Positions 43,030 through 51,894 of a stretch of 56,830 nucleotides of DNA are shown here, in pieces. The notes beneath the pieces are model-generated. The model ran no database searches, was not told where the DNA came from, and worked only from the letters and a program-made list of their open reading frames with translations. The stretch is from assembly GCF_030209445.1 (NCBI RefSeq), contig NZ_JARVSD010000023.1, positions 1-56,830 of the forward strand, in the 5' to 3' direction. The position numbers and the translations under genes were made by a program. The DNA comes from Promicromonospora sp. MEB111. Its GTDB lineage: Bacteria; Actinomycetota; Actinomycetes; Actinomycetales; Cellulomonadaceae. The first letter of the stretch is position 1; each line of letters begins with the position of its first letter.

Positions 43030-44208
43030 ATGAGTACGGGAACGAGCGAGCTCGGCGTCGGCATGGTCGGCTACGCGTTCATGGGTGCGGCGCACTCGCA
43101 GGCCTGGCGCACGGCGCCGCGGTTCTTCGACCTGCCCATCGTGCCGCGCATGCGCGCGGTCGCGGGGCGGGACGGGGCCGCGGTCCGGGCGGCGGCCGAC
43201 CGGCTGGGCTGGGACGAGGCCGTCGTCGGGTGGCAGGACCTGCTGACCCGGGACGACGTCGGGCTGGTCGACGTCTGCACGCCGGGCGACACGCACGTGG
43301 AGATCGCGGTCGCCGCCCTGGAGGCGGGCAAGCACGTCCTGTGCGAGAAGCCGCTGGCGAACACCGTGGCCGAGGCGGAGGTGATGGCCGCCGCCGCCGA
43401 GGCCGCGGCCGAGCACGGCGTGCGCGCGATGGTGGGGTTCACCTACCGTCGCGTGCCCGCCGTGGCGCTCGCCCGGCAGCTCGTGCAGGAGGGGCGCATC
43501 GGCCAGGTGCGGCACGTGCGCGCGCAGTACCTCCAGGACTGGCTGGCGGACCCGCAGGCGCCCATGTCCTGGCGCCTCGACAAGCAGAAGGCGGGCTCGG
43601 GCGCCCTGGGCGACATCGGCGCCCACGTGGTCGACATGGCGCAGTTCGTCACGGGCGAGTCGCTCACCGGGGTGAGCGGCCTGCTCGAGACCTTCGTCCA
43701 CGAGCGCCCGGAGGCGGTGTCGTCCTCGGGTCTTTCGGGGGTGGCCGACGCCGGCCGCACGGGCCAGGTCACGGTGGACGACGCCGCGGTGTTCCTCGGC
43801 CGGCTGTCGGGCGGCGGGCTTGCGACCTTCGAGGCGACGCGCTTCGCCTGGGGCCGCAAGAACGCGATCCGGCTGGAGGTCAACGGGTCGAAGGGCTCCT
43901 TGGCCTTCGACTTCGAGGACATGAACCTGCTGCACTACTACGACGCGACGGACGAGTCGGCGATCGCGGGCTTCCGCCGGATCGTCGTCACGGAGCCGGA
44001 GCACCCCTATGTGGCCGCGTGGTGGCCGCCGGGGCACGGCCTCGGCTACGAGCACGCGTTCACGCACCAGGTCGTGGACCTGATGGGTGACCTGGCCGCC
44101 GGCCGGCAGCCGACGCCGTCGTTCGGCGACGGCCTGCGTGTCCAGCGGGTGCTGGACGCCGTCGAGCGGAGCGCCGCCGGCGGAGGGGGGTGGGTCTCGC
44201 TGGTCTGA
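43030..44208 (+). CDS. Gfo/Idh/MocA family oxidoreductase
   Basis: The 392-residue NAD(P)-dependent sugar dehydrogenase has an N-terminal Rossmann motif VGMVGYAFMGAAHSQAW (residues 10-26), DVCTPGDTHVEIAVAALEAG, and the family EKP motif in HVLCEKPLAN (residues 106-108). It also has GDIGAHVVDMAQFVTGE with the usual catalytic Asp/His. No signal peptide is present. Family members oxidise sugar or cyclitol hydroxyls, including C3 of glycosides (as reported for ThuB in rhizobia). Within this locus a cytoplasmic 3-dehydrogenase acting on the imported sugar is a reasonable inference. A weak GGGGAGG precedes the ATG. Confidence 0.93.
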   Translation: MSTGTSELGVGMVGYAFMGAAHSQAWRTAPRFFDLPIVPRMRAVAGRDGAAVRAAADRLGWDEAVVGWQDLLTRDDVGLVDVCTPGDTHVEIAVAALEAGKHVLCEKPLANTVAEAEVMAAAAEAAAEHGVRAMVGFTYRRVPAVALARQLVQEGRIGQVRHVRAQYLQDWLADPQAPMSWRLDKQKAGSGALGDIGAHVVDMAQFVTGESLTGVSGLLETFVHERPEAVSSSGLSGVADAGRTGQVTVDDAAVFLGRLSGGGLATFEATRFAWGRKNAIRLEVNGSKGSLAFDFEDMNLLHYYDATDESAIAGFRRIVVTEPEHPYVAAWWPPGHGLGYEHAFTHQVVDLMGDLAAGRQPTPSFGDGLRVQRVLDAVERSAAGGGGWVSLV

Positions 44209-44232
44209 CCGGCGGGATCGGACCGGCGACGC

Positions 44233-44268
44233 GGACCGGCTTGAGCGAGGGGCTCGGGCCGGTCCTTC
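44233..44268 (+). terminator. terminator hairpin after the oxidoreductase gene
   Basis: GGACCGGC (44233-44240) pairs with GCCGGTCC (44258-44265). An inner GAGC/GCTC pair extends the structure, and TTCCCC follows. It separates the importer operon from the secreted ThuA protein gene, which probably has its own promoter; TAGTAC at 44304 is a weak candidate -10. Confidence 0.55.
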
Positions 44269-44335
44269 CCCAAGACCTGTGCACGAGCAGTCCCGCAACG
44301 CACTAGTACTGACCCGACTCAATGAGGAGCTCCAG

Positions 44336-47300
44336 GTGAGAAACGTGCTACGAACCGGCCGCGTGCTGCGGTCTGTGGTCGCGGCAGCAGCCGTGACCGC
44401 GCTCGGCGTCCCAGCCATGGTGGCGGCCGCCGCGCCATCGGTCGCATCCCAGCGCGTGCCGGCCGAGGCCGCCGTGGCATCGGCCGCCAAAGCCGCGGCC
44501 GAACCCTTCGACGCCCTGGTGTTCTCCAGGACGGCCGGCTTCCGGCACGGCTCCATCCCCGCGGGGATCGAGGCGATCACCCAGCTCGGCGCGGCGAACG
44601 ACTTCACGGTCACCGCCACCGAGGACGCGAGCGTCTTCTCCGACGAGGGGCTGGCCGACTACGAGGTGGTCGTCTTCCTGTCCACCACCGGTGACGTCCT
44701 GGACGAGCAGCAGCAGGCCGCGTTCGAGCGCTACATCCAGGGCGGTGGCGGCTACGCCGGCATCCACGCGGCGTCCGACACGGAGTACGACTGGCCGTGG
44801 TACGGCGAGCTCGTGGGGGCCTACTTCAACTCCCACCCGGCCAACCAGGACGCCACCGTCAAGGTCGAGGACGACGTCCACGCCTCGACGGCCCACCTGC
44901 CGCAGCGGTGGGAGCGGCACGACGAGTGGTACAACTACCGCACGAACCCACGCGACCAGGTGCACGTCCTCGCCTCCCTCGACGAGACCACGTACGACGC
45001 CGGGACGGGTGCGATGGGAGCCGAGCACCCGATCGCCTGGTGCCAGGTCTACGACGGCGGCCGGTCCTGGTACACGGGCGGCGGTCACACCGACGCCTCG
45101 TACGGCGAACCGGAGTTCCTCGAGCACCTGCTGGGCGGGTTGCAGACCGCGGCCGGCGTCGTCGACTCCGACTGTGCCGCGACCCAGAGCGACAGCTACG
45201 AGATGGTGCCCCTCGACGAGGACACCGCCAACCCGATGATGCTGGACGTGGCCGATGACGGCACCGTCTTCTACGTCGAGCGGGACGGCCGCGTCCAGCT
45301 GATCGACCCGGACTCGAACACCACGAGCACCGCGATGACGCTGCCGGTCACTCAGTCCAACGAGGACGGCCTGACCGGCGTCGTGCTCGACCCGGACTTC
45401 GCGGCCAACGGGTGGGTCTACCTGTTCTGGTCCCCGCAGGACGTCGGTGACGACGGCCCGCACAACCGCGTCTCCCGCTTCGACTACGACGCCGCCTCCG
45501 GCACGATCGACCAGGCCTCCGAGGAGACCGTGCTGATCATCCCGACGCAGCGCCAGACGTGCTGCCACGCGGGCGGCGACATGGTCTTCGACGGCGACGG
45601 CAACCTGTACGTGGCCACCGGCGACAACACGAACCCGTTCGAGTCGCAGGGGTACGCACCGTTGGACGAGCGGGCGGGGCGGGCGAACTTCGACTCCCAG
45701 CGCACGTCGGCCAACAGCAACGACCTGCGCGGCAAGGTCCTGCGGATCACGCCGCAGGACGACGGTTCGTACACGATCCCCGAGGGCAACATGTTCGCCC
45801 CGGGCACGGCGGACACGCTGCCCGAGATCTACGCGATGGGGTTCCGCAACCCGTTCCGGATCGGCGTCGACCCGGCGACCGACAACGTGCTCGTGGCCGA
45901 CTACGGCCCCGACGCCGGAGCGGCGAACCCGGACCGCGGCCCGGCCGGAACCGTCGAGTGGAACGTCGTGAGCGAGCCGGGGTTCTACGGCTGGCCGTAC
46001 TGCACGGGCGCCAACAACGCCTACCGTTCCTACGACTTCGCCACGGGCCAGTCGGGCGCGGCGTACGACTGCGCCGGCGGCGCCGTGAACGACTCGCCGA
46101 ACAACACCGGCATCACCCAGCTGCCGCCCGCGGCGGAGGCCGAGGTCTGGTACGGCTACGGGACCAACCCGCTGTTCCCGGAGATCGGGGGCGGTGGTGC
46201 GCCGATGGGCGGCCCGGTCTACACCTATGACCCCGAGCTGGAGTCCGACACCAAGTGGCCGGCCTACTGGGACGGCAAGGCGCTGTTCGGCGAGTGGAAC
46301 CAGGGGCGGATGTACTCCTTCCAGCTCGCGGGGGAACAGCGGGACGACCTCGTGGACATCAACCGGGCCCTGCCGGGGATCTTCGACCCGAGCGCAGGGT
46401 TCGACCGGCCGATGGACTTCGACTTCGGCCCCGACGGTGCGCTGTACGTCGTGGACTGGGGTTCTGGTTTCGGCGGCAACAACGACACCTCGGGTGTGTA
46501 CCGGGTCGACTACGTGGAAGGCGATCCGGCACCCATCGCCCGGGCGGCCGCCGACGTGACCGACGGCCTGGCACCGCTGACCGTGCAGTTCTCCTCGGAG
46601 GGCACCCGGCACCCTGCCGGTGAGCCGCTCAGCCTGCAGTGGACCTTCGGCGACGGCTCGGCGCCGAGCACCGAGGCCAACCCGACCCACACCTACACCG
46701 AGAACGGCCGCTACACCGCCCAGCTGGTCGCCACCGACCCGGCCGGGCAGACCGGCGTGGCGAACGTGACGATCGTGGTGGGCAACATCGCTCCCGAGGT
46801 GTCGATCACGTTCCCGGAGAACGGCGGGTTCTTCGAGTGGGGCGACCAGGTGCGCTACGAGATCGAGGTCGACGATCCCGACGGCGAGGTGAGCTGTGAC
46901 GACGTCACGCTGTTCACCTCGCTCGGCCACGACTCCCACGCGCACCCGTTCGAGGAGCTGACCGGCTGCTCGGGTGTCATCCAGACCGCCCGGGACGAGG
47001 GCCACGGCATCGAGTCGAACATCTTCTGGGTGATCGAGGGCTTCTACACGGACGACGGAGGCGCCGCCGGCGCACCCCTGACGGCGACCGACCTGCAGGT
47101 GCTGCAGCCCAAGCTGGTCCAGTCGGAGTTCTTCACCGGCACGGGCCGCGTGGGCGGTATCGGTGACGGCGCGGGCGACCCCGGCGTCCAGATCGAGCAG
47201 ACGGGCGACTCCGCCGGTGGCGGCCAGAACATCGGCTTCATCGAGCCCGGTGACTACTGGGCGCACGAGCCGGTGAGCCTGGCCCAGGTCGACTCGATCT

Positions 47301-49957
47301 CGTTGCGCGCCGCCTCGCAGGGCGGCGGCGGAGAGGTGTCGCTGCGCTGGGACGCGCCGGACGGTCCGGAGATCGGCCGCATCACGGTGCCCGGCACGGG
47401 CGGCTGGCAGCAGTACGTCGACGTCGGGACCGAGCTGCACGACGTGCCCTCGGGTTCGGGCTCGCTGCACTTCGTCCTGCTGTCGGGAGGCATCAACGCC
47501 AACTGGATGGAGATCGACGGCCGCGGTGTCACCGACAACCAGCGGCCGGAGGTCGAGCTGACGGTCGACCCGGTCGCGGGTGACGCCCCGCTCACCGTGA
47601 CCGCGTCCGCCGCCGCCACGGACCCCGACGGGACCGGAGACCTGACCTACGCCTGGGACGCCGGTCTCGGCGACGGGTTCGTCGACGGGACGCCGGCGTT
47701 CGAGCACACCTACGAGACGCCGGGGACCTACCGGCTCCAGGTGCGTGTCACCGACGAGGGCGGCGCCTACGCCGTCGAGTACGTCATGGTGGAGGTCACC
47801 GGGATCGTCACGGAGCCCGCGCTGTGCCTGTCGGGGCGGTCGGACGACTTCCTCGGTGACGAGCTCGACCCGGACCGCTGGACCGTGCTGGACCGCAACC
47901 AGGACCTGCGGGTCGCCGACGGGGTGCTCACCATCCCGGCGAGCGTCACGGACTTCTACGGGACGGGGAACTCCACCGTGCCGAACCTCGTGCTGCAGGA
48001 CCTGCCGGACGGCCCCTTCACCGCCACGGCCAAGGTCACGATCCCTGCCTACGCGCAGTACCAGCAGGCCGGACTGCTGATCTACGGCGACGCGGACAAC
48101 TACGCCAAGATGGTGATCGAGGGGCGTTCGGCACCTGCCGACCCGGCCACGCGCATCTTCCAGTACATCCGTGAGGAGGCCGGCGTGCCGAACGAGGTCG
48201 GTGACTCCAACACCGCCGCCCTCGGCCAGGCGTACCCGGACACGGTGTACGTGCGTCTGTCCAGCAGCGACGGCGAGGACCTGACGGCGGCGTACTCGGA
48301 CGACGGGGTGGACTTCACGGCCATGCCGCAGACCAAGTCGCTGTCGGGCATCGACGACCCGCAGATCGGGCTCTTCGCGCTCGCCGGCAGCGGTTCGGCG
48401 GCCGAGGTCGTGGACGCGCGGTTCGACTGGTTCCACATCACCCCGGACGACACAGCCACGGCCCCCGGCCCGGACGACGAGTTCGACGGGGACGGGCTCG
48501 ACGCCTGTCGCTGGGACGTCGTCCGCGACGACCCGACGGGATACCGGGTGACCGGGGGCGCGCTGGAGATCGACACGACCGCCACGGACATCTACACCGG
48601 CTCCAACACCGGCACGCCGAACATCGTCGTGCAGGACCTGCCGGAGGATGACTGGACGGTCGAGACGCTGGTGGACGGCTCGGACTTCGACCAGCAGTAC
48701 CAGCAGGGCGGGCTCATCGCCTACGGCGACGACGACAACTACGTCAAGCTCGACCTCGTGACCGACAACGCGGTGGGCAGCCCCGTCGCGCAGCGCCTCG
48801 AGCTGCGCAGCGAGGTCGACGCGGTGGTGCAGGAACCGCAGCCGAACGTGAACGGCCTCACCTCGGGCACGTGGCACCTGCGGCTCTCGAAGGAAGGTTC
48901 GACCTTCACCGCGGCCTACAGCGCCGACGGTGAGGAATGGACCGCGTTCGACGAGTCCGTGACCCATGACGGGCTGCAGGACGCCCGGGTGGGCCTGTAC
49001 GCGCTGGGTGCCTCCCAGCAGTCGGTCGCCACGGCGTCGTTCGACCACTTCCGGGTGGTCGGTGCCGCCGAGCCGCTCGCGGTGAGCGGCACCGTGTCAC
49101 CGGCCGAGCCGGACGGCCCGGACGGGCAGTGGCTCGGGCCGGTCACGGTCACCGTGGAGGCCACGGGCGGTCCGGACGGCGCCACGGTGTACCGGGAGGT
49201 CAACGTCGACGACGGCGGCTGGACCGAGTACACGGCACCGGTGGAGATCTCGGCGTCCGGCGCCCACACCGTCCAGGTGCGGGCGTCGGCGGACGGCGAC
49301 ACGGTCGTCGGCGAGACCCTTCGGTTCACGATCGCGGAGCCCGAGGTCAGCGAGGCGACGCCGGCGGTCGAGATCGTCCAGCCGACGTGCTCCTACGACC
49401 GGTCGGGAGACGAGGTCGTCACCGGCGGTGCACTGGTCACCGCCGAGGTGGAGGGCGTGCGGTCCTACGTCGTGCGGGAGTGGGTCGACGGCGCGGCCGG
49501 TGACGTCGTGACCGACCTGGACGACCTCGCTCCCGGTAGGTACCGGGTCGCGGCCCGGCCTGCCGACGGGTACGTCCTCGTCGCCGAGGGAGACTGGAAG
49601 GTACGCGACAACGGGCTCGCCGTGCTCTTCGTGACGCTCGAGGAGCCCGAGTGCCCCGACCCGAACACGCCGGACGTCGTCGTCACGGCGGCGACCTGCG
49701 ATGCCGGGGGCTCGATCGATCCGGTCGAGCTGCCGGGCGTGCGCAGCTACGTCGTGCACCGCTGGGTCGACGGCAAGGCCGACGGCAAGCCGCGTGACCT
49801 GGGGAACCTCGCGGCCGGTGACTACCGCGTCATCGCCACGCCGGAACCCCGCACGAAGCTGACGGTGGCGGGGGACTGGCAGCTCAGCCCCTCCGGCAAG
49901 GCGTTCGTCGTCGTGACCGTCGAGGACGGGTGCGCGACGAACCAGGGGGCCGTGTGA
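44336..49957 (+). CDS. giant secreted ThuA / PQQ-type sugar dehydrogenase / PKD / CBM / concanavalin-like protein
   Basis: The 1873-residue protein has a signal peptide (SVVAAAAVTALGVPAMVAAA). Residues ~57-275 are a ThuA domain (DALVFSRTAGFRHGSIPAGI, GGGYAGIHAASDTEYDW, SWYTGGGHTDASY). Residues ~285-730 are a glucose/sorbosone dehydrogenase propeller (CCHAGGDMVFDGDGNLYVAT, MGFRNPFRIGVDPATDN). Then come PKD (~735-820), a CBM6-like module (~920-1060), a second PKD (~1068-1155), and two homologous concanavalin-like modules (~1165-1372 and ~1380-1578, each with YQQ[AG]GL[IL][AI]YGD[AD]DNY). An Ig-like domain and two ~90-residue Cys repeats with GVRSYVV..WVDG close the chain. No LPXTG or membrane anchor is seen. 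GAGGAG precedes GTG 44336. Confidence 0.9.
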   Translation: MRNVLRTGRVLRSVVAAAAVTALGVPAMVAAAAPSVASQRVPAEAAVASAAKAAAEPFDALVFSRTAGFRHGSIPAGIEAITQLGAANDFTVTATEDASVFSDEGLADYEVVVFLSTTGDVLDEQQQAAFERYIQGGGGYAGIHAASDTEYDWPWYGELVGAYFNSHPANQDATVKVEDDVHASTAHLPQRWERHDEWYNYRTNPRDQVHVLASLDETTYDAGTGAMGAEHPIAWCQVYDGGRSWYTGGGHTDASYGEPEFLEHLLGGLQTAAGVVDSDCAATQSDSYEMVPLDEDTANPMMLDVADDGTVFYVERDGRVQLIDPDSNTTSTAMTLPVTQSNEDGLTGVVLDPDFAANGWVYLFWSPQDVGDDGPHNRVSRFDYDAASGTIDQASEETVLIIPTQRQTCCHAGGDMVFDGDGNLYVATGDNTNPFESQGYAPLDERAGRANFDSQRTSANSNDLRGKVLRITPQDDGSYTIPEGNMFAPGTADTLPEIYAMGFRNPFRIGVDPATDNVLVADYGPDAGAANPDRGPAGTVEWNVVSEPGFYGWPYCTGANNAYRSYDFATGQSGAAYDCAGGAVNDSPNNTGITQLPPAAEAEVWYGYGTNPLFPEIGGGGAPMGGPVYTYDPELESDTKWPAYWDGKALFGEWNQGRMYSFQLAGEQRDDLVDINRALPGIFDPSAGFDRPMDFDFGPDGALYVVDWGSGFGGNNDTSGVYRVDYVEGDPAPIARAAADVTDGLAPLTVQFSSEGTRHPAGEPLSLQWTFGDGSAPSTEANPTHTYTENGRYTAQLVATDPAGQTGVANVTIVVGNIAPEVSITFPENGGFFEWGDQVRYEIEVDDPDGEVSCDDVTLFTSLGHDSHAHPFEELTGCSGVIQTARDEGHGIESNIFWVIEGFYTDDGGAAGAPLTATDLQVLQPKLVQSEFFTGTGRVGGIGDGAGDPGVQIEQTGDSAGGGQNIGFIEPGDYWAHEPVSLAQVDSISLRAASQGGGGEVSLRWDAPDGPEIGRITVPGTGGWQQYVDVGTELHDVPSGSGSLHFVLLSGGINANWMEIDGRGVTDNQRPEVELTVDPVAGDAPLTVTASAAATDPDGTGDLTYAWDAGLGDGFVDGTPAFEHTYETPGTYRLQVRVTDEGGAYAVEYVMVEVTGIVTEPALCLSGRSDDFLGDELDPDRWTVLDRNQDLRVADGVLTIPASVTDFYGTGNSTVPNLVLQDLPDGPFTATAKVTIPAYAQYQQAGLLIYGDADNYAKMVIEGRSAPADPATRIFQYIREEAGVPNEVGDSNTAALGQAYPDTVYVRLSSSDGEDLTAAYSDDGVDFTAMPQTKSLSGIDDPQIGLFALAGSGSAAEVVDARFDWFHITPDDTATAPGPDDEFDGDGLDACRWDVVRDDPTGYRVTGGALEIDTTATDIYTGSNTGTPNIVVQDLPEDDWTVETLVDGSDFDQQYQQGGLIAYGDDDNYVKLDLVTDNAVGSPVAQRLELRSEVDAVVQEPQPNVNGLTSGTWHLRLSKEGSTFTAAYSADGEEWTAFDESVTHDGLQDARVGLYALGASQQSVATASFDHFRVVGAAEPLAVSGTVSPAEPDGPDGQWLGPVTVTVEATGGPDGATVYREVNVDDGGWTEYTAPVEISASGAHTVQVRASADGDTVVGETLRFTIAEPEVSEATPAVEIVQPTCSYDRSGDEVVTGGALVTAEVEGVRSYVVREWVDGAAGDVVTDLDDLAPGRYRVAARPADGYVLVAEGDWKVRDNGLAVLFVTLEEPECPDPNTPDVVVTAATCDAGGSIDPVELPGVRSYVVHRWVDGKADGKPRDLGNLAAGDYRVIATPEPRTKLTVAGDWQLSPSGKAFVVVTVEDGCATNQGAV

Positions 49958-49992
49958 GGCCTCGACGGCAGGGCCGGTGACCACCGGCCACC

Positions 49993-50036
49993 ACCCTCGG
50001 CACGGGAGGGAGTCGCTCCCGCCCCGTGCCGAGGGT
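49993..50036 (+). terminator. terminator hairpin after the giant ThuA gene
   Basis: A 14-bp stem, ACCCTCGGCACGGG (49993-50006) with its perfect complement (50023-50036), has an inner GGGAG/CTCCC stem. The small downstream gene starts 40 bp later, so some transcription may pass through. Confidence 0.6.
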
Positions 50037-50075
50037 CCTCCCGGGCCGGCGGCCCCTGAATCGAGAGGGACGGAC

Positions 50076-50678
50076 ATGCAGAGGTTCACGCGCCTCGGTG
50101 CGGCGCTGGCACTGGGGCTCGGACTCGCCGTCGGGCCGCTCGCCGCGGCGCCGGCGTCGGCGCACGGCGGGAAGATCGACATCGAGCTCGGCACGGACGG
50201 CGCCGGCGGCATCTCCGCCGCACTGGTCTGGGCAGGCGACCAGCACCCCGTCGAGGAATCGGCCGTGGTGGAGGTCCGGGCGGTCTCCGACGCCGGTGAC
50301 GAGGTGGGCCCGATCACGCTTGTCTCGGCGTCCGAGGGCGTCGGCTGGTACCGCTCGGAACCCGCGGTGCTCGACGAGGGGCACTGGACGGTGACCGCGC
50401 GGGTCAAGGAGCCGGCCAAGGCGAAGGTCGAGACCGAGGTCGACGTGGTGGCACCGCCCGCCGCCGAGCAGGCAGAGCCCGAGCAGGCAGAGGCCGGGGC
50501 GAGCAGCTCGCAGCCGGCCGAGACCACCACCGGGGCGGACGGGGCAGGCACGGCAGCACGGACGGACGACGTCGCATCGGCGTCGAGCGGTCTGCCGGGC
50601 TGGACCGGCTGGGTGCTGGGCGCGCTCGTCGTCGCGGGAGCGGCGACGGCCGTTCTCCGGCGCAGGCGTACTCCCTGA
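50076..50678 (+). CDS. small secreted protein with C-terminal membrane anchor
   Basis: The 200-residue protein has a clear signal peptide ([20 protein letters not shown]) whose likely cleavage after APASA would leave His as the first mature residue ([10 protein letters not shown]). A ~100-residue Ig-like/CopC-sized beta domain follows ([37 protein letters not shown]). After an acidic, Ser/Thr-rich linker there is one membrane helix ([19 protein letters not shown]) and a RRRR tail, so it is anchored with the domain outside. I do not recognise the family. The position inside the sugar locus suggests an accessory role, possibly metal binding because of the N-terminal His, but this is speculative. 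Confidence 0.75.
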   Translation: MQRFTRLGAALALGLGLAVGPLAAAPASAHGGKIDIELGTDGAGGISAALVWAGDQHPVEESAVVEVRAVSDAGDEVGPITLVSASEGVGWYRSEPAVLDEGHWTVTARVKEPAKAKVETEVDVVAPPAAEQAEPEQAEAGASSSQPAETTTGADGAGTAARTDDVASASSGLPGWTGWVLGALVVAGAATAVLRRRRTP

Positions 50679-50734
50679 CCGAACACCGATGGGCACGACC
50701 GGCGAAGCCGGATCGTCACGCACAGGAGGAAACC

Positions 50735-51736
50735 ATGGCACGACCGATCACCCTCTTCACCGGCCAGTGGGCCGATCTGCCGCTCGAGGAGGTGGCACGC
50801 CTCGCGTCGGAGTGGGGCTACGACGGGCTGGAGCTCGCCTGCTGGGGCGACCACCTGGACCCGTGGCGCTGGGACGACGACGAGTACGTCGCCGGACGCC
50901 TCGAGCTGCTGGAGCGGTACGGCCTCAAGGTGTGGGCGATCTCCAACCACCTCAAGGGCCAGGCCGTCTGCGACGACCCGATCGACCAGCGCCACCGCGA
51001 CATCGTCTCCGACCGGGTGTGGGGCGACGGTGACCCCGAGGGCGTGCGGCAGCGCGCAGCGGAGGAGATGAAGAACACCGCGCGGCTGGCCGCGAAGCTC
51101 GGCGTCAAGACCGTGATCGGGTTCACCGGTTCCGCGATCTGGAAGTACGTGGCGATGTTCCCGCCGGTCTCCGACGCGGCGATCGAGGCCGGCTACCAGG
51201 ACTTCGCCGACCGCTGGAACCCCATCCTCGACGTGTTCGACGAGGTGGGGGTCAAGTTCGCCCACGAGGTGCACCCCAGCGAGATCGCCTACGACTACTG
51301 GACCACCGTCCGCACGCTCGAGGCGATCGGCCACCGCGAGGCGTTCGGCCTCAACTGGGACCCCAGCCACATGGTGTGGCAGGACCTGGACCCGGTCAGC
51401 TTCCTCTGGGACTTCAAGGACCGGATCTACCACGTGGACTGCAAGGACACGAAGAAGCGCATGACGAACGGCCGGAACGGCCGCCTGTCGTCGCACCTGC
51501 CGTGGGCCGACCCGCGTCGCGGCTGGGACTTCGTGTCGACCGGGCACGGCGACGTCCCCTGGGAGGACGCGTTCCGGATGCTCAACACGATCGGCTACGA
51601 CGGCCCGATCTCCGTGGAGTGGGAGGACGCCGGCATGGACCGCCTCGTGGGCGCGCCGGAAGCCCTCCAGTTCGTGCGTTCCCACGCGTACGACGCGCCG
51701 GACTCCGCGTTCGACGCCGCGTTCTCGACCCGCTGA
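50735..51736 (+). CDS. cytoplasmic sugar phosphate isomerase/epimerase-like TIM barrel
   Basis: The 333-residue protein of the xylose-isomerase-like/AP-endonuclease-2 superfamily starts with [20 protein letters not shown] and [19 protein letters not shown]. Likely metal ligands are Glu178 ([10 protein letters not shown]), Asp209 ([13 protein letters not shown]), His233 ([10 protein letters not shown]) and Glu295 (PISVEWED). No signal peptide is present. Relatives next to Gfo/Idh/MocA enzymes act on keto-sugar intermediates, for example in inositol, C-glycoside or 3-keto-glycoside breakdown; which reaction applies here is unknown. AGGAGG stands just before ATG 50735. Confidence 0.92.
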   Translation: MARPITLFTGQWADLPLEEVARLASEWGYDGLELACWGDHLDPWRWDDDEYVAGRLELLERYGLKVWAISNHLKGQAVCDDPIDQRHRDIVSDRVWGDGDPEGVRQRAAEEMKNTARLAAKLGVKTVIGFTGSAIWKYVAMFPPVSDAAIEAGYQDFADRWNPILDVFDEVGVKFAHEVHPSEIAYDYWTTVRTLEAIGHREAFGLNWDPSHMVWQDLDPVSFLWDFKDRIYHVDCKDTKKRMTNGRNGRLSSHLPWADPRRGWDFVSTGHGDVPWEDAFRMLNTIGYDGPISVEWEDAGMDRLVGAPEALQFVRSHAYDAPDSAFDAAFSTR

Positions 51737-51894
51737 CCCGCACCCGCTGACCAGGAGGTACGTCACCGAGCCACCCGCACCACACCGGTGTCGCCGTACG
51801 GCACCGGACCCGCAGGAAGACCGGGCCCCGGACGAATGGGATGCGCACGAGGCCCGGCCGGCGTGACCAACTCGACGAGGAGCTGCATCACGAG

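Noticed and set aside
44348-49048. A 1566-residue open frame on the minus strand opposite the giant ThuA gene
   Set aside because: Long antisense frames are expected in very GC-rich DNA. Its translation is Arg/His/Val-rich without domains, while the plus strand has continuous recognisable domains.
49700-50678. LPXTG-type sortase anchoring of the secreted proteins
   Set aside because: No LPXTG-like motif precedes a hydrophobic tail in the large secreted proteins. The small protein has LPGWTG before its membrane helix, which does not fit the motif spacing.
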